A stretch of DNA of 64,000 nucleotides from contig NZ_CP043538.1 of assembly GCF_000364445.2 (NCBI RefSeq), forward strand, positions 3,355,612-3,419,611. Direction: 5' to 3'. The translations under genes were made by a program, and so were the position numbers. Each line of letters opens with the position of its first letter. Within the stretch, counting starts at the first letter, position 1. The DNA is from Methylobacterium mesophilicum SR1.6/6 (GTDB lineage: Bacteria; Pseudomonadota; Alphaproteobacteria; Rhizobiales; Beijerinckiaceae). The notes under the pieces are model-generated. The model was given only the letters and a program-made list of their open reading frames with translations, was not told the origin of the DNA and searched no databases. This document shows, piece by piece, positions 1 to 8,703 of this stretch.

Positions 1-83
1 CCCGACGCCAGCAGGTCCGCATCCCGCGCCGCGTCGGCCCGGCGGCGTGCGATCTCGGCGAGGCTCAGGCGGCGCAGGCGCAT
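1..83 (-). CDS. Partial gene, start only (cut by window edge)
   Basis: The first 27 codons of a leftward gene are visible; the rest lies outside the window. The start ATG is preceded by a good GAGGAG ribosome site about eight bases upstream. The visible peptide begins MRLRRLSLAEIARRR and is basic and helical, rich in Arg, Ala and Leu. It is the last visible member of a leftward string of closely spaced genes that starts with the AAA+ ATPase at 2720, so it is probably co-transcribed with them. Function cannot be assigned from this fragment. Confidence 0.5.
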   Translation of the reverse strand, partial: MRLRRLSLAEIARRRADAARDADLLAS

Positions 84-132
84 CGTGGATCTCCTCGGCT
101 GCAGGATCGGCCCGGGCCGTGAGAGGCACCAG

Positions 133-444
133 TCAGTGGCACAGGCCGCCCTGCAGCCGCCGGTACTCCGTGTCCGCGTGCCGGAGCGTGCCGTCCTCGC
201 GCAGCAGGAAGTCGGTGACGTAGGGGGATCCCCGATCGCTGAATGAGTTCGTGAAGCAGCGGGCGGCCCGAAGCTGCCCGCCGGTGACCAGGGCCCCGTG
301 GCATTCCTCGCCGTCGATCGAGATCTCGCCGGGGGCGGGGCCGACGAAGATGGGCGCGCCGCCCTCGGGGCCGGCGGCGCAGTATGTGCCGGGCGCGGGG
401 AGGCCCGTCGCGGCGACGAGGGCGAGGATCGCGAGGCTACGCAT
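133..444 (-). CDS. Small exported protein of unknown function
   Basis: This encodes 103 residues. I chose the ATG at 444, which opens with MRSLAILALVAATG, a typical Sec signal peptide with probable cleavage near residue 20-24; the longer reading frame upstream adds a Pro/Ser-rich stretch that destroys the signal. The mature part has four or more cysteines (CAAGPEG, EECHGAL, ARCFTNS and a C-terminal GLCH), suggesting disulphides in the periplasm. It follows the Cys-rich gene by only 19 bases, consistent with one leftward transcript. I do not recognise the family. Confidence 0.6.
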   Translation of the reverse strand: MRSLAILALVAATGLPAPGTYCAAGPEGGAPIFVGPAPGEISIDGEECHGALVTGGQLRAARCFTNSFSDRGSPYVTDFLLREDGTLRHADTEYRRLQGGLCH

Positions 445-463
445 GACGAGATCTCCTGGATGA

Positions 464-1075
464 TTACCGGGCGGACTTGGCGCTGGCGTGGATGTCGCAT
501 CGGCACTTGGCCCACCCACCGCGCCGGATGCGGCCTGGACGCCCGCAGTCCTCGCAGATGAAGGCCGACAGATGCTCCAAAGTTGAGATGACGTTCTTGG
601 TGTATTCGCAGCTCTCCTCGGCGCTCCAATACCAGCGGGCGCTGCCGAACTTCTCCTTGGTCTGCTGTGTCTTGAAATTGCGAGGCACCCCGCGCTCGCG
701 GATCGCTACCGCTCCGGCCTCGAAAAGCCATGACCATCCGGGGCCAACGCCAGGGTCGTCCTCAGTGAACAGCTTGGGGAACCGCTGACGCAGGGTGTCC
801 CGCCAGTTCGCCGGGCAGCGCGGAGTGCCGTGCGCCCACCGCGCCGCGAGCGTTCTGCTGAGCAGATCGAGCAGCATCGGGCCGGAAGGGGGGCCGAGCG
901 AGACGTAGCCGGCCCCCGAAACGATGCGTTCTCGCTCGGCGGGCATACCCGGGGCCTGCCAGCGGACGCGGGGGCCGATTGGCGATGGCTCGACGCCGAG
1001 GATCTTGAGGGTCTCGACCCCCTCGTATCCGACGAGCGAGTAGCTGCAGACAGTCCGGAATTCGTCTTCGATCAT
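464..1075 (-). CDS. Hypothetical protein with C-terminal cysteine cluster
   Basis: This encodes about 203 residues starting MIEDEFRTV. The start at 1075 lies 13 bases after the stop of the upstream AAA+ ATPase gene; the open frame extends further but only as an out-of-frame overlap of that gene. The central part is rich in Trp and Phe and the last 35 residues contain FICEDCGRPGRIRR followed by KCRCDIHA, a Cx2C...CxCx2H pattern that looks like a zinc ribbon. Similar short proteins with a C-terminal zinc ribbon occur on phage-like islands, but no function is known to me. A nucleic-acid-binding role is only a guess from the metal-site pattern. Confidence 0.6.
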   Translation of the reverse strand: MIEDEFRTVCSYSLVGYEGVETLKILGVEPSPIGPRVRWQAPGMPAERERIVSGAGYVSLGPPSGPMLLDLLSRTLAARWAHGTPRCPANWRDTLRQRFPKLFTEDDPGVGPGWSWLFEAGAVAIRERGVPRNFKTQQTKEKFGSARWYWSAEESCEYTKNVISTLEHLSAFICEDCGRPGRIRRGGWAKCRCDIHASAKSAR

Positions 1076-1088
1076 GACGGCGACCCCC

Positions 1089-2720
1089 TCAGTGCGGCAT
1101 GCGGCGGGCGAGGACGTCGCGGCTCGCGACGATCGTCTCGACCATGCGGCGCAGCGGGCGCAGGCTGCCCCCGCTCCATGGGATCGCGTCGAGCTCTTCA
1201 GGGTCGAGGTCCGGGCACCACACTTCATCGAGGCCACGATCCCGGCGCAGATCCGCGAGGAGCGCCGCGGCCACGATCGGGAGGTCCTCCGCGCGAGGGG
1301 CTAGCCAGTAGATCGGGGGCGCCCGGTCGAGCAGGGGCTGCACGATCCCCGAGAGGGAATTGGCCGTGAGGATGTGCGTGACGGCGCTGAGATCCAGCGC
1401 GCATTCGAGGGCCGGGTCGTGGATCGCCCTGGACGTAGTCTCCAGATAAGGGAGGATCGTCTCGTCGAGACGGCCCCACCGGCGGCTGTTGCCCGCCTTC
1501 TCAACCTCGTCGACCACGACACCGTGGCTGGCCGTCCCAAAGCGAATGCATCCCTGTGCCGGAACTGACAGGCGCCAGGATCCCCACTGCCTGCTCGTGC
1601 CCGCGTAGCTGCCCCCGTCCATTTGTCCTGCCGCGCTGTAGACGGTGACGCCGAGGCCAGCCTCTTCGAGCACCGCACGGGCAAAGGCCGTCTTTCCGAG
1701 ACCGGGACCGCCTACGAGGATCCGCGGCCGAAACCTTGCGAAAGGGGCGCCGACGAGGTCCATCGCGTAGGCATCGATAGCTTCGCCCGCCCATGGGAAA
1801 CGGGCGCGCAGTGCGGCGGCGAAGGCCGCCGGGTCTGGCGTCCGGACGAGAGGCATGGGCTTCTCGGCCCACGGCTCGGCTAGGGCGCGTGGGCTGTCCC
1901 CGCGGTCGATTGCGCTCGTCGAGGGCTTGGGGAGATGCCGTAGAGATGGGATGACCACGAGCGTCTGCGCCGGCCGCGCCGCCACCGAGCCGGGCTTGTC
2001 CCAGTCCTCAGGAATGTGCGGGGGATCCAGCCCGACGAGCGCGGACAGTTCGGCCTGCATGCCGGCGCCCCCGCGGAGGATGTCGTCCTCCGCGGCGATC
2101 GCATCCTCGGCCTTCGCGATGATGGCAAACGAGGCCATCCAGAACCGCGCACGCTGATCGAAGGACGCAAGCCGAGGGTAGAGCGGCCCGGGCTTGTACT
2201 CGACGTCCGTCGCATCGGCCTGCGCGTCGCTCGCGAAAAGGCACGCCGCGCGGAATGCCAGGTGCCCCTGCGCGCAGCCGTCCGTGCTGTCGCCAGTGCC
2301 GATGTGCATGACGGCACTGTCGAGGCACGCGGCCGCGCACTCCGCGCTCGCGGCCGGGCAGCCAAGCGCGGCCACATTGAACGCCAGCAAATTGTCAGCA
2401 TCCCGACAGGCAAACTCGGCGCCCTGCGGAACCTCGCGCCGCAGGGCCTGCCGCACGCGGCGGAGCTTTCCGACCGTCGGCCGCTCGATCGCCCGCGCGA
2501 TCTGGAGCCCGAGGTCATCGGGTAGCTCGTAGGCCTGCAACCGCTTGAGGATCATTTGAGCGTCGACCCGGGCATCCCAGGCGACGAATTCCCCGCCCCT
2601 GATGCGATCCCCCCGATCGAGTGGGGACATCGGCTCCTTGGGGCCGCAGTGCAGGACCGGGTTCAGGATGACCGCGCGCAGGCGGGCCCACGCCGTGGGG
2701 CGCTTGGAGTCGTCGGACAT
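1089..2720 (-). CDS. AAA+ family ATPase
   Basis: This encodes 543 residues from the ATG at 2720 (MSDDSKRPTA). The C-terminal half is an AAA+ module: Walker A GGPGLGKT at about residues 337-344 and Walker B VVVDEVEKA at about 401-409, followed by an arginine-rich lid region. The overall look is of a Lon-like or ClpX-like AAA core without a visible protease domain. The N-terminal 250 residues carry several Cys and Trp residues and no domain I recognise; residues 110-150 are Ala/Cys rich. It heads a leftward gene string in the same island as the Dnd genes but is divergent from them. The substrate is unknown; ATP-driven remodelling is inferred only from the fold. Confidence 0.75.
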   Translation of the reverse strand: MSDDSKRPTAWARLRAVILNPVLHCGPKEPMSPLDRGDRIRGGEFVAWDARVDAQMILKRLQAYELPDDLGLQIARAIERPTVGKLRRVRQALRREVPQGAEFACRDADNLLAFNVAALGCPAASAECAAACLDSAVMHIGTGDSTDGCAQGHLAFRAACLFASDAQADATDVEYKPGPLYPRLASFDQRARFWMASFAIIAKAEDAIAAEDDILRGGAGMQAELSALVGLDPPHIPEDWDKPGSVAARPAQTLVVIPSLRHLPKPSTSAIDRGDSPRALAEPWAEKPMPLVRTPDPAAFAAALRARFPWAGEAIDAYAMDLVGAPFARFRPRILVGGPGLGKTAFARAVLEEAGLGVTVYSAAGQMDGGSYAGTSRQWGSWRLSVPAQGCIRFGTASHGVVVDEVEKAGNSRRWGRLDETILPYLETTSRAIHDPALECALDLSAVTHILTANSLSGIVQPLLDRAPPIYWLAPRAEDLPIVAAALLADLRRDRGLDEVWCPDLDPEELDAIPWSGGSLRPLRRMVETIVASRDVLARRMPH

Positions 2721-3130
2721 TGGGGGGGTGCTCGCTGGAAACGGAGGATGCGCAGGCACGCCGAGCGGTTGGCTCAGGCGGCGGTGGCTATCTCTCGTTT
2801 CGAGTGGCGAGCGGTCACGGCGGGGATCCTTCCGGTCAGGCTGTCAATCTGCCTGAGGGAGCCCTCCGGGGCAATGACAGGGTGCTGAGATGGTTAGGTT
2901 TTCCCTGGGCGACGGCTTCGCCATGGCGTCGAGCGATGCCGCATCAAGATGTTGCCCGCGCGGTCTGGCGGCACGGGGACCACCCATCTACGGTGCCGAA
3001 ACGGTGACGGCGGCAGCTCGCTTACAGCGCGGTGGACGGGGCAAAACGGTCGTCGCTTCGTTGTCGATGCAGTGGTACGATAGAGTCATCGAAAACTGAG
3101 GGTGCACGTTAGTGATGGTTGTGAGGTAAA
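2721..3130. other. Divergent intergenic region without a gene
   Basis: About 410 bases separate the leftward AAA+ operon from the rightward Dnd operon. Open frames here are short and unconvincing. It must hold the promoters of both units. The part next to dndC (about 3050-3125) is less GC-rich than its surroundings, but I could not find a well-spaced -35/-10 pair, and I see no operator-like palindrome. Confidence 0.5.
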
Positions 3131-4240
3131 GTGGCGGATCTCAAAAAAATACGCCAAGAAATTGCTGAAGAATATGCCGCCCCGCATCAGCATCCGTGGG
3201 TGATCGGGTTCTCGGGCGGTAAGGACAGCACCCTCGTAACCCATCTCGTGTTCGAGCATCTGCTCAACATCCCTCGCTCTCAGAGAACGAGGGATGTCCA
3301 TATCGTTGCCAACGATACGTTGGTCGAGAGTCCGCTGGTGGTGAACCATCTGCGAGAGGTGACGTCCGACATTCGGGAGGCGGCCGAGGCCTTCGGGCTA
3401 CCAGTGACCGTCACCATCACTTCGCCGGAGCCCGACAAGTCTTTCTGGGTCAACCTGATCGGGCGCGGATACCCCCCTCCGAACAGGACGTTCCGCTGGT
3501 GCACGGATCGAATGAAGATCCAGCCTACCAGCAAGTACATCCGTGAGCGGGCGAGCGCGACGGGTCAGGTCATCCTGCTGTTGGGGGTCAGGCGAACCGA
3601 GAGCGCAACGCGTGCGTCAACGGTCGCCCGGTACGACAACGGCGAGAGACTGAACCGACACAACGACTTGATCGAGTGCATGGTCTTCCGCCCCATCGTG
3701 GAGATGTCCACGAAGGAGGTCTGGGAGGTCCTGGCGCTGTCGGATCCGCCGTGGGGAGGCAGCCACGCCCGGCTGATTAAGCTCTACAGCGACGCGACCG
3801 GCGGCGAATGCCCCGTCATGACGCAGAAGAACGAGGTCGCGGCCTGCGGCACCTCCTCATCCCGGTTCGGCTGCTGGACCTGCACGGTCGTCGACAAGGA
3901 TCGCAGCCTGGAAGGGTTCGTCGAATCCGGCTTCGCGGAGTTTGGTCCCCTTCTCGACTTCAGGGACTGGATCGCTTCCATCCGTAGCGACCCCTCACGG
4001 CGGATGGCCCGGCGGCGGACCGGGCAGGTCACCATTACTAACGACGGCGTTTTCGTGCCGGGGCCGTTCACCCCCGACACGCGACGTGAGATCCTCAAAC
4101 GCTTGTTGAAGTTGCAGGCGGAGGTGGCGCAGCCCTTGATCACGGACGAAGAGCTCGACTTGATACACAGCATATGGGCAGAGGACGCCATCATCATATC
4201 GAAGGCGGCAACCAGAGAACTGGTGCCGCATCGCTTCTGA
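3131..4240 (+). CDS. dndC: DNA phosphorothioation protein DndC (PAPS-reductase-like)
   Basis: This encodes 369 residues. DndC is an ATP pyrophosphatase and iron-sulphur protein that activates DNA for sulphur insertion. The PP-loop SGGKDS lies at residues 28-33, and the DndC-type cysteines are present: Cys124 in FRWCTDR, Cys227, Cys239 and the SRFGCWTC motif with Cys248 and Cys251. It is shorter than the roughly 500-residue textbook DndC, mainly at the C terminus. GTG at 3131 is taken as start because GAGG sits just upstream, and translation then begins MADLKKIRQE. It opens a rightward operon with the linker gene nine bases downstream. Confusion with a plain PAPS reductase is unlikely given the neighbouring dndD, dndE-like and dndB genes. 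Confidence 0.88.
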   Translation: MADLKKIRQEIAEEYAAPHQHPWVIGFSGGKDSTLVTHLVFEHLLNIPRSQRTRDVHIVANDTLVESPLVVNHLREVTSDIREAAEAFGLPVTVTITSPEPDKSFWVNLIGRGYPPPNRTFRWCTDRMKIQPTSKYIRERASATGQVILLLGVRRTESATRASTVARYDNGERLNRHNDLIECMVFRPIVEMSTKEVWEVLALSDPPWGGSHARLIKLYSDATGGECPVMTQKNEVAACGTSSSRFGCWTCTVVDKDRSLEGFVESGFAEFGPLLDFRDWIASIRSDPSRRMARRRTGQVTITNDGVFVPGPFTPDTRREILKRLLKLQAEVAQPLITDEELDLIHSIWAEDAIIISKAATRELVPHRF

Positions 4241-4249
4241 GGGGGAAGC

Positions 4250-4462
4250 ATGTCGCGTAACGTAGTGGTCATCCTTGACCAGAAGGAGGGCCGCAATCTC
4301 GTCAAGCGGCTCTGTCGCAAGCACGGAGTTCGCATCGCTGAATTCGAGGAACTAGTTCAAGCGCAGGTCAATCAGGTCGGCAAGCAACGTCGCAGAAGCA
4401 TGTGGGCAGAATTCGACGACATCCTCGACCGCATGGACGAGGAGCCCGACCATGTATCTTAA
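4250..4462 (+). CDS. Small protein between dndC and dndD
   Basis: This encodes 70 residues, highly charged, with a probable amphipathic helix over residues 25-65 (acidic end ILDRMDEEPDHV). The start MSRNVVVIL is preceded by AGGGGGAAGC, a strong ribosome site. Its last 11 bases overlap the start of dndD, so the two are probably translationally coupled. Small proteins of this kind are known to accompany DNA-modification clusters with DndC and DndD, but I know no biochemical role. It might be a structural adaptor or a transcriptional component; nothing in the sequence decides this. Confidence 0.75.
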   Translation: MSRNVVVILDQKEGRNLVKRLCRKHGVRIAEFEELVQAQVNQVGKQRRRSMWAEFDDILDRMDEEPDHVS

Positions 4463-6533
4463 GTCGATCCAGCTTCGTGAGTGGAAAGCCTACGCCCTCG
4501 CCAAATTTGATTTCCCGGCGCCACGCGCTGGCAAGAACATCGTCCTCATCGGCGCTCAGAATGGCTACGGTAAAACTAGCTTGTTCGAGGCGGTGGTGCT
4601 GGGCTTGTTCGGCAAGGACGGCATGCCGCTCATCGCCCGTGCGGGCTTCAAGGAGATAGGCGAAGAGCGTCAGAACACGACGTACCGTGCGTTCCTTGAG
4701 AAGGCGGTCAATAACGTCGCAATTCGCAATGGTCGAGCCACCTGTTCCGTAACCCTGACCTTCGGCCTCGACGAGGAGGACGAGGAAATCGAGATCAAGA
4801 GGATCTGGTCCTTCACGGATAGCGGCAATTTCAAGCCAGCCGACGAGGAAGTACAGATCTTCGAAGGAAGCAAGCGTAAGCCGGTAGGTCCCGGTCACAA
4901 TTACAGTGACGACCGAGGCGAATGGTTCAGGGACTACATCGCGAAGAAGTTCCTTCCATACTACCTAGCGGCCTTCTTCATGTTCGACGGCGAGACGGTC
5001 AGCTCGTTCGCAGAGCGCGAGATGGGCGCCCAGGTGCGCAGCGGGATCCAGGGCCTGCTCGGCATCCCCGTCCTCCGCGATCTGGCGATTGACCTTCGTG
5101 GGTACGCCAAGAGCCGCCGCCAGGATACGCCGGCAGGCTCGGACGCAACGCTCGGAAAGCTGGAGGCTGAGCGAGAGGCGCTGAACGAGCAGCTCTCGAA
5201 AGCTCAGGCTCGCCTCGACGAGATCGAGCCGAACCTGCTGAGCATGACGCAGGAGCGCGAGCGTATCACCCGTGAACTCGACAGCTTCGGGTCAGGCTCG
5301 CAGGCGGAGTTCCAGGAGCAGCTCTCGAACCTCAATCGCTACAACATCGAGGCGGAGAAGGCACAGGACAGCCTCCACGCCCTTCTCGGCACTGACATCG
5401 CCTTGTCTCTCGCCGGGCAGCAGCTTCGTCACGAGCTGAAGGATCAGCTGCGGCGGGAACAGGTTCGGGAGGAGTGGGAAGCGGGGAAGGCTCAGGGCGA
5501 CAAGAACCTTGAAAAGTTTGTGGACCTGTTCGGCGCTGCGGTCGGCCAAGTGAAGCCGGACCTCGCGCCCGAGCAAGTTGACGGGGTGCGGGAGGCTATC
5601 GGAGGCTGCTGGGAAGCGCTCTGGCACCCGCCTCCGGCGGATGCGGCCGACACGATCCTGCACGTCCATCTTACAGCATCGGATCGCAGGCGAACGACAC
5701 AGAAGCTTGACGAGATCGACGACCTCGGTGCGTCGCCGATCCTGGCCCTTCTCGATACGATCGCGGACAACGAGTCCGAGGCGGCCCGCATCAAGGATGC
5801 GATCACCCGCCTCGAAGGCGTTGCCCCGCAGCTCGACGCGAAGCGTGAGCGTCTGCGTGAGCTCCTTGCTGAGATCGACGTCGCCAACCGTGAGATCGGA
5901 TCCCTGCGTAACGAAGTGACCTACATCACCGGGCAGATCGAGAATCGGAACAAGGTCATCGCCAGTATCGGCGCGGCCCTGGACCAGGCGCAGCCGGCGC
6001 TGCGCCGCGCAACGCGGGCGGACCGCGTCGCCGCCCTCATCGACGAGATCGTCCAAGCGGCTGTGCCGAGCCAGATCGAGGACATCGCAACGGCGATGAC
6101 CGAAGGCTACCGCACGATGGCCCACAAGAAGGATCTCGTCGAGCGCGTGACGATCGACGAGGACTGCAACGTCAAGCTTCTGAACAAGCGTGGCGACGAT
6201 GTCCGAGACCTGGACCTGTCCGCCGGCGAGAAGCAGATCTTCACACAGTCCCTCATCTCGGCGGTGGCAGAGGTTTCGGGGCGCACGTTCCCGATGCTGA
6301 TCGACACCCCCCTCGGCCGCCTCGATGTAGACCATCGGCGCGGGGTGCTGAAGCACCTCACCCAGCGCGAGGGACAGGTCATCCTCCTGTCGACCAATAC
6401 CGAGGTCGTCGGGGAATATTACGAGCTGGTGCGCCCCCACGTTCTAAGGAGCATGCTGATCAAGCATGAGGACGTGGAAGGTGCCGGCAAGTCGACGCCG
6501 GTCGACGGTTACTTTGAGCTTGGTACACGCTGA
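4452..6533 (+). CDS. dndD: DNA phosphorothioation ATPase DndD (SMC/Rad50-like)
   Basis: This encodes 693 residues. DndD is an SMC/Rad50-type ATPase needed for sulphur modification of DNA, thought to provide nicking or DNA-structure activity. Visible parts are Walker A GAQNGYGKT at 34-42, the DndD-like FMFDGE segment near residue 180, coiled-coil arms at about 215-310 and 440-530, the ABC signature LSAGEK at 589-594 and Walker B MLIDTP at 615-620. No CxxC zinc hook is seen at the arm apex. It overlaps the small gene upstream by 11 bases and its stop overlaps the next start by one base (TGATG), so the operon is tightly coupled. Confidence 0.88.
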   Translation: MYLKSIQLREWKAYALAKFDFPAPRAGKNIVLIGAQNGYGKTSLFEAVVLGLFGKDGMPLIARAGFKEIGEERQNTTYRAFLEKAVNNVAIRNGRATCSVTLTFGLDEEDEEIEIKRIWSFTDSGNFKPADEEVQIFEGSKRKPVGPGHNYSDDRGEWFRDYIAKKFLPYYLAAFFMFDGETVSSFAEREMGAQVRSGIQGLLGIPVLRDLAIDLRGYAKSRRQDTPAGSDATLGKLEAEREALNEQLSKAQARLDEIEPNLLSMTQERERITRELDSFGSGSQAEFQEQLSNLNRYNIEAEKAQDSLHALLGTDIALSLAGQQLRHELKDQLRREQVREEWEAGKAQGDKNLEKFVDLFGAAVGQVKPDLAPEQVDGVREAIGGCWEALWHPPPADAADTILHVHLTASDRRRTTQKLDEIDDLGASPILALLDTIADNESEAARIKDAITRLEGVAPQLDAKRERLRELLAEIDVANREIGSLRNEVTYITGQIENRNKVIASIGAALDQAQPALRRATRADRVAALIDEIVQAAVPSQIEDIATAMTEGYRTMAHKKDLVERVTIDEDCNVKLLNKRGDDVRDLDLSAGEKQIFTQSLISAVAEVSGRTFPMLIDTPLGRLDVDHRRGVLKHLTQREGQVILLSTNTEVVGEYYELVRPHVLRSMLIKHEDVEGAGKSTPVDGYFELGTR

Positions 6534-8074
6534 TGGCGCTGACCCTCGTGGATGTGGCAGGCGGTAACTTCCGAACCGAGGAGGATGCCGACGAGCTCAA
6601 CAACAAGTTCATGCAGCGGCTCGGGATCAAGTCGCGCTTCATCCCGGCCCGCCTCGCCATCGCCCGTTCGCTCGCGGCGCAGGGGATCCCGCCGGCCGTC
6701 CCCTACTCGGCTGAGATGGGCAAGGCGATCAAGGGCGACACGCTGTTCGGCACTGGGGCGAACCTCTCCACGTGGATCGCCCTCATCACCCAGAAGAACG
6801 GCGGAAACATCACGAGCCTGAAGGACCTTCTGGGCGTCGTGGCAGCCCACTGGGCCCGAGGCTTGTCGCTTCTCGACACCGAGTGGGGACACGCCGAGGG
6901 ACAGGAACCCGCCTTCGTCCGACGCCTGGTGGAAGTCGCCGGACTCCCGATGACGGGGGGATCGGGCCTGGGCGGACCACTGGGGAGGGTCGACTTCTCG
7001 TCCTCGCCGGGACCCATCCCCGTGCCGATCGGCGAGGTCTCGACCGATGCGACGACCAAGACGTTCATCGAGTGGGTTTTAAACGGACCCGGCGGCAGCC
7101 CGCACTCGGCGATCATGGGCGGCGTTGGCTCCGGCAAGACCCGAACCGCCGTCGCCATGCTGAAGGCGATCCGGAAGCGTTCGAATGCGCCCTTCCTGGC
7201 CTTCGATTTCAAGGGCGACCTCGGCACCGATGCCGACGGCAAGGGCTACGCGCTGGACAAGGTGTTCGGCGCAACTGTGATCCAACCTCCTCGGACACCG
7301 ATTCCGCTCAACGTCCTCGCCCTTCGGTCGACCGACGATATGACGTTGTCGGAGGATGCCATGCGCTTCCGCGACTCCTTCGGCCGGCTTAAGGGTTCGA
7401 CGCTCGGTGCCAAGCAGAGGACGGCCGTGTTTGACGCGGCACAGACTGCCTTACGGACCCAGCACCCGTGCGAGCTCCACCACATCCGCGACGCGCTCCA
7501 GGCCGTCTACGCGCAGAAGAATATGCCCGAGGACGGCGCTACCTCGGCCCTGGAGGACATCTGCCGGTTCCCGCTGTTCAGCCCGACGCTGTCGCCGGCT
7601 GAGTTTTTCTCGAAAAGCTGGATCATAAGGCTTCCGCAGGAAGTGCCGGAGGCGAGCCGAAGCCTCGTCGTCAATCTAATGCTCGACGCCCTCGACACCT
7701 ACCTGAACAGCCTCCCAGATGCGCCCATGGAGGATAGCGTTCACCGCTCCTTGCGCATGGTCTGTGTCATCGACGAGGCTCATCGGATCCTAGGGAGCAA
7801 ACTGCCCTCGTTGTCTAACCTCATCCGCATGAGCCGCTCAAAGGGAGGGGCCATAATGCTGATCTCGCAGTCGCCCGATGACTTCTCAGGCGAGGATGAC
7901 GAGTTCCTAAGCGAGATGGGGCTCGTTGGGGCGTTCGCATCGAACGCACGCCCCAATGCCGTGACGAAAATCTTCGGCAAGGGAGTCAACCTGTCGAAGC
8001 TCGTCACAGGGCAATGCGTGATGAAGATGCGCGGCGAGGATGCCGCTCGGAAGGTCGTCAGCTGGCAGCGATGA
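6533..8074 (+). CDS. DndE-like domain fused to HerA/FtsK-type ATPase
   Basis: This encodes 513 residues. Residues 10-90 (FRTEEDADELNNKF, then RLAIARSL and KGDTLFG) match the layout of DndE, the small nicked-DNA-binding subunit of the phosphorothioation complex. Residues 165-510 form a RecA-like motor: Walker A GGVGSGKT at 196-203, Walker B VCVIDEAH at about 410-417, then a sensor-like region ending in LISQSP. This arrangement resembles HerA/DUF87 translocases such as DndH/DptH of phosphorothioation-dependent restriction. No separate dndE is present, so this fusion probably replaces it. Whether it serves modification, restriction or both is unclear. The DndE assignment rests on motif memory and is less sure than the ATPase call. 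Confidence 0.75.
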   Translation: MALTLVDVAGGNFRTEEDADELNNKFMQRLGIKSRFIPARLAIARSLAAQGIPPAVPYSAEMGKAIKGDTLFGTGANLSTWIALITQKNGGNITSLKDLLGVVAAHWARGLSLLDTEWGHAEGQEPAFVRRLVEVAGLPMTGGSGLGGPLGRVDFSSSPGPIPVPIGEVSTDATTKTFIEWVLNGPGGSPHSAIMGGVGSGKTRTAVAMLKAIRKRSNAPFLAFDFKGDLGTDADGKGYALDKVFGATVIQPPRTPIPLNVLALRSTDDMTLSEDAMRFRDSFGRLKGSTLGAKQRTAVFDAAQTALRTQHPCELHHIRDALQAVYAQKNMPEDGATSALEDICRFPLFSPTLSPAEFFSKSWIIRLPQEVPEASRSLVVNLMLDALDTYLNSLPDAPMEDSVHRSLRMVCVIDEAHRILGSKLPSLSNLIRMSRSKGGAIMLISQSPDDFSGEDDEFLSEMGLVGAFASNARPNAVTKIFGKGVNLSKLVTGQCVMKMRGEDAARKVVSWQR

Positions 8075-8220
8075 CGCAACTTGGATGACCATAGACGGGT
8101 CGTACAGGCCAAAATCAGGCTGCGCGATTTGTTTATTGTTTCAAGGATTCGCAGCCCCGGCTGCAGGAGATAAGCTTATCAGCGCCTCGCTGAGGCTACG
8201 AACGGATCCGATGGTTTGAG

Positions 8221-8703
8221 ATGAAAGCGTTCCTGGAGGGCCTCGGCGTCCTTGAAATGAGAAGGATCGTCTGTCAGCCAGTGCCTGCGAGGTGGGTCGC
8301 CTTTCACGGTAGGGCTGACCTGCAGTGGCAGCCATTTCCATTCAACGCCGCTGCATTGCAATATATTCCTCAGCAACCAGGTTTCTACTGCTTTTTCGTC
8401 GGACCGCCCCCTGCCGCGCTGCCGCAGGTAGGGTATCCAATGTATCTTGGGAAAACCGAGCGCACCCTTCGCACACGCTTCGCGGAGTATCTTCGCGAGC
8501 AGGATAACGATGCCGGCAGGGTTCACGTACGTAAGTTCCTCAATGTATTCGAGAACGAACTTACGTTCATGTGTACGCACTTCGCCGGAACTCCACAGGA
8601 GGTCAAGGCGACCGAGACAGCGTTACTTAATGCAATGATGCCGGCCTACAGTGATTCCGGCTACAGCGCCGAAATCCGGGCACCAAGAGGAGCTTGGCAA
8701 TAA
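8221..8703 (+). CDS. GIY-YIG nuclease-like protein in Dnd cluster
   Basis: This encodes 160 residues. The first motif GFYCFF lies at 54-59, the second MYLGKT at 74-79 is followed by RTLRTRF with the conserved Arg, and Glu132 in ATETALLNAMMP fits the metal-binding Glu of the family. The core fold therefore spans about residues 50-145. The first 45 residues are unassigned, and Met13 is an alternative start. It is separated from the DndE-ATPase gene by 146 bases that include an AT-rich stretch (around 8126-8150), so it may have its own promoter; its stop overlaps the dndB start (TAATG). Base composition is lower in G+C than dndC and dndD. It may cut unmodified or sulphur-modified DNA, but this is inference. 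Confidence 0.72.
   Translation: MKAFLEGLGVLEMRRIVCQPVPARWVAFHGRADLQWQPFPFNAAALQYIPQQPGFYCFFVGPPPAALPQVGYPMYLGKTERTLRTRFAEYLREQDNDAGRVHVRKFLNVFENELTFMCTHFAGTPQEVKATETALLNAMMPAYSDSGYSAEIRAPRGAWQ

Noticed and set aside
3050..3125. Possible promoter elements TTGTCG and TACGAT before dndC
   Set aside because: The spacing is about nine bases, far from the 16-18 expected, so I do not call a promoter.
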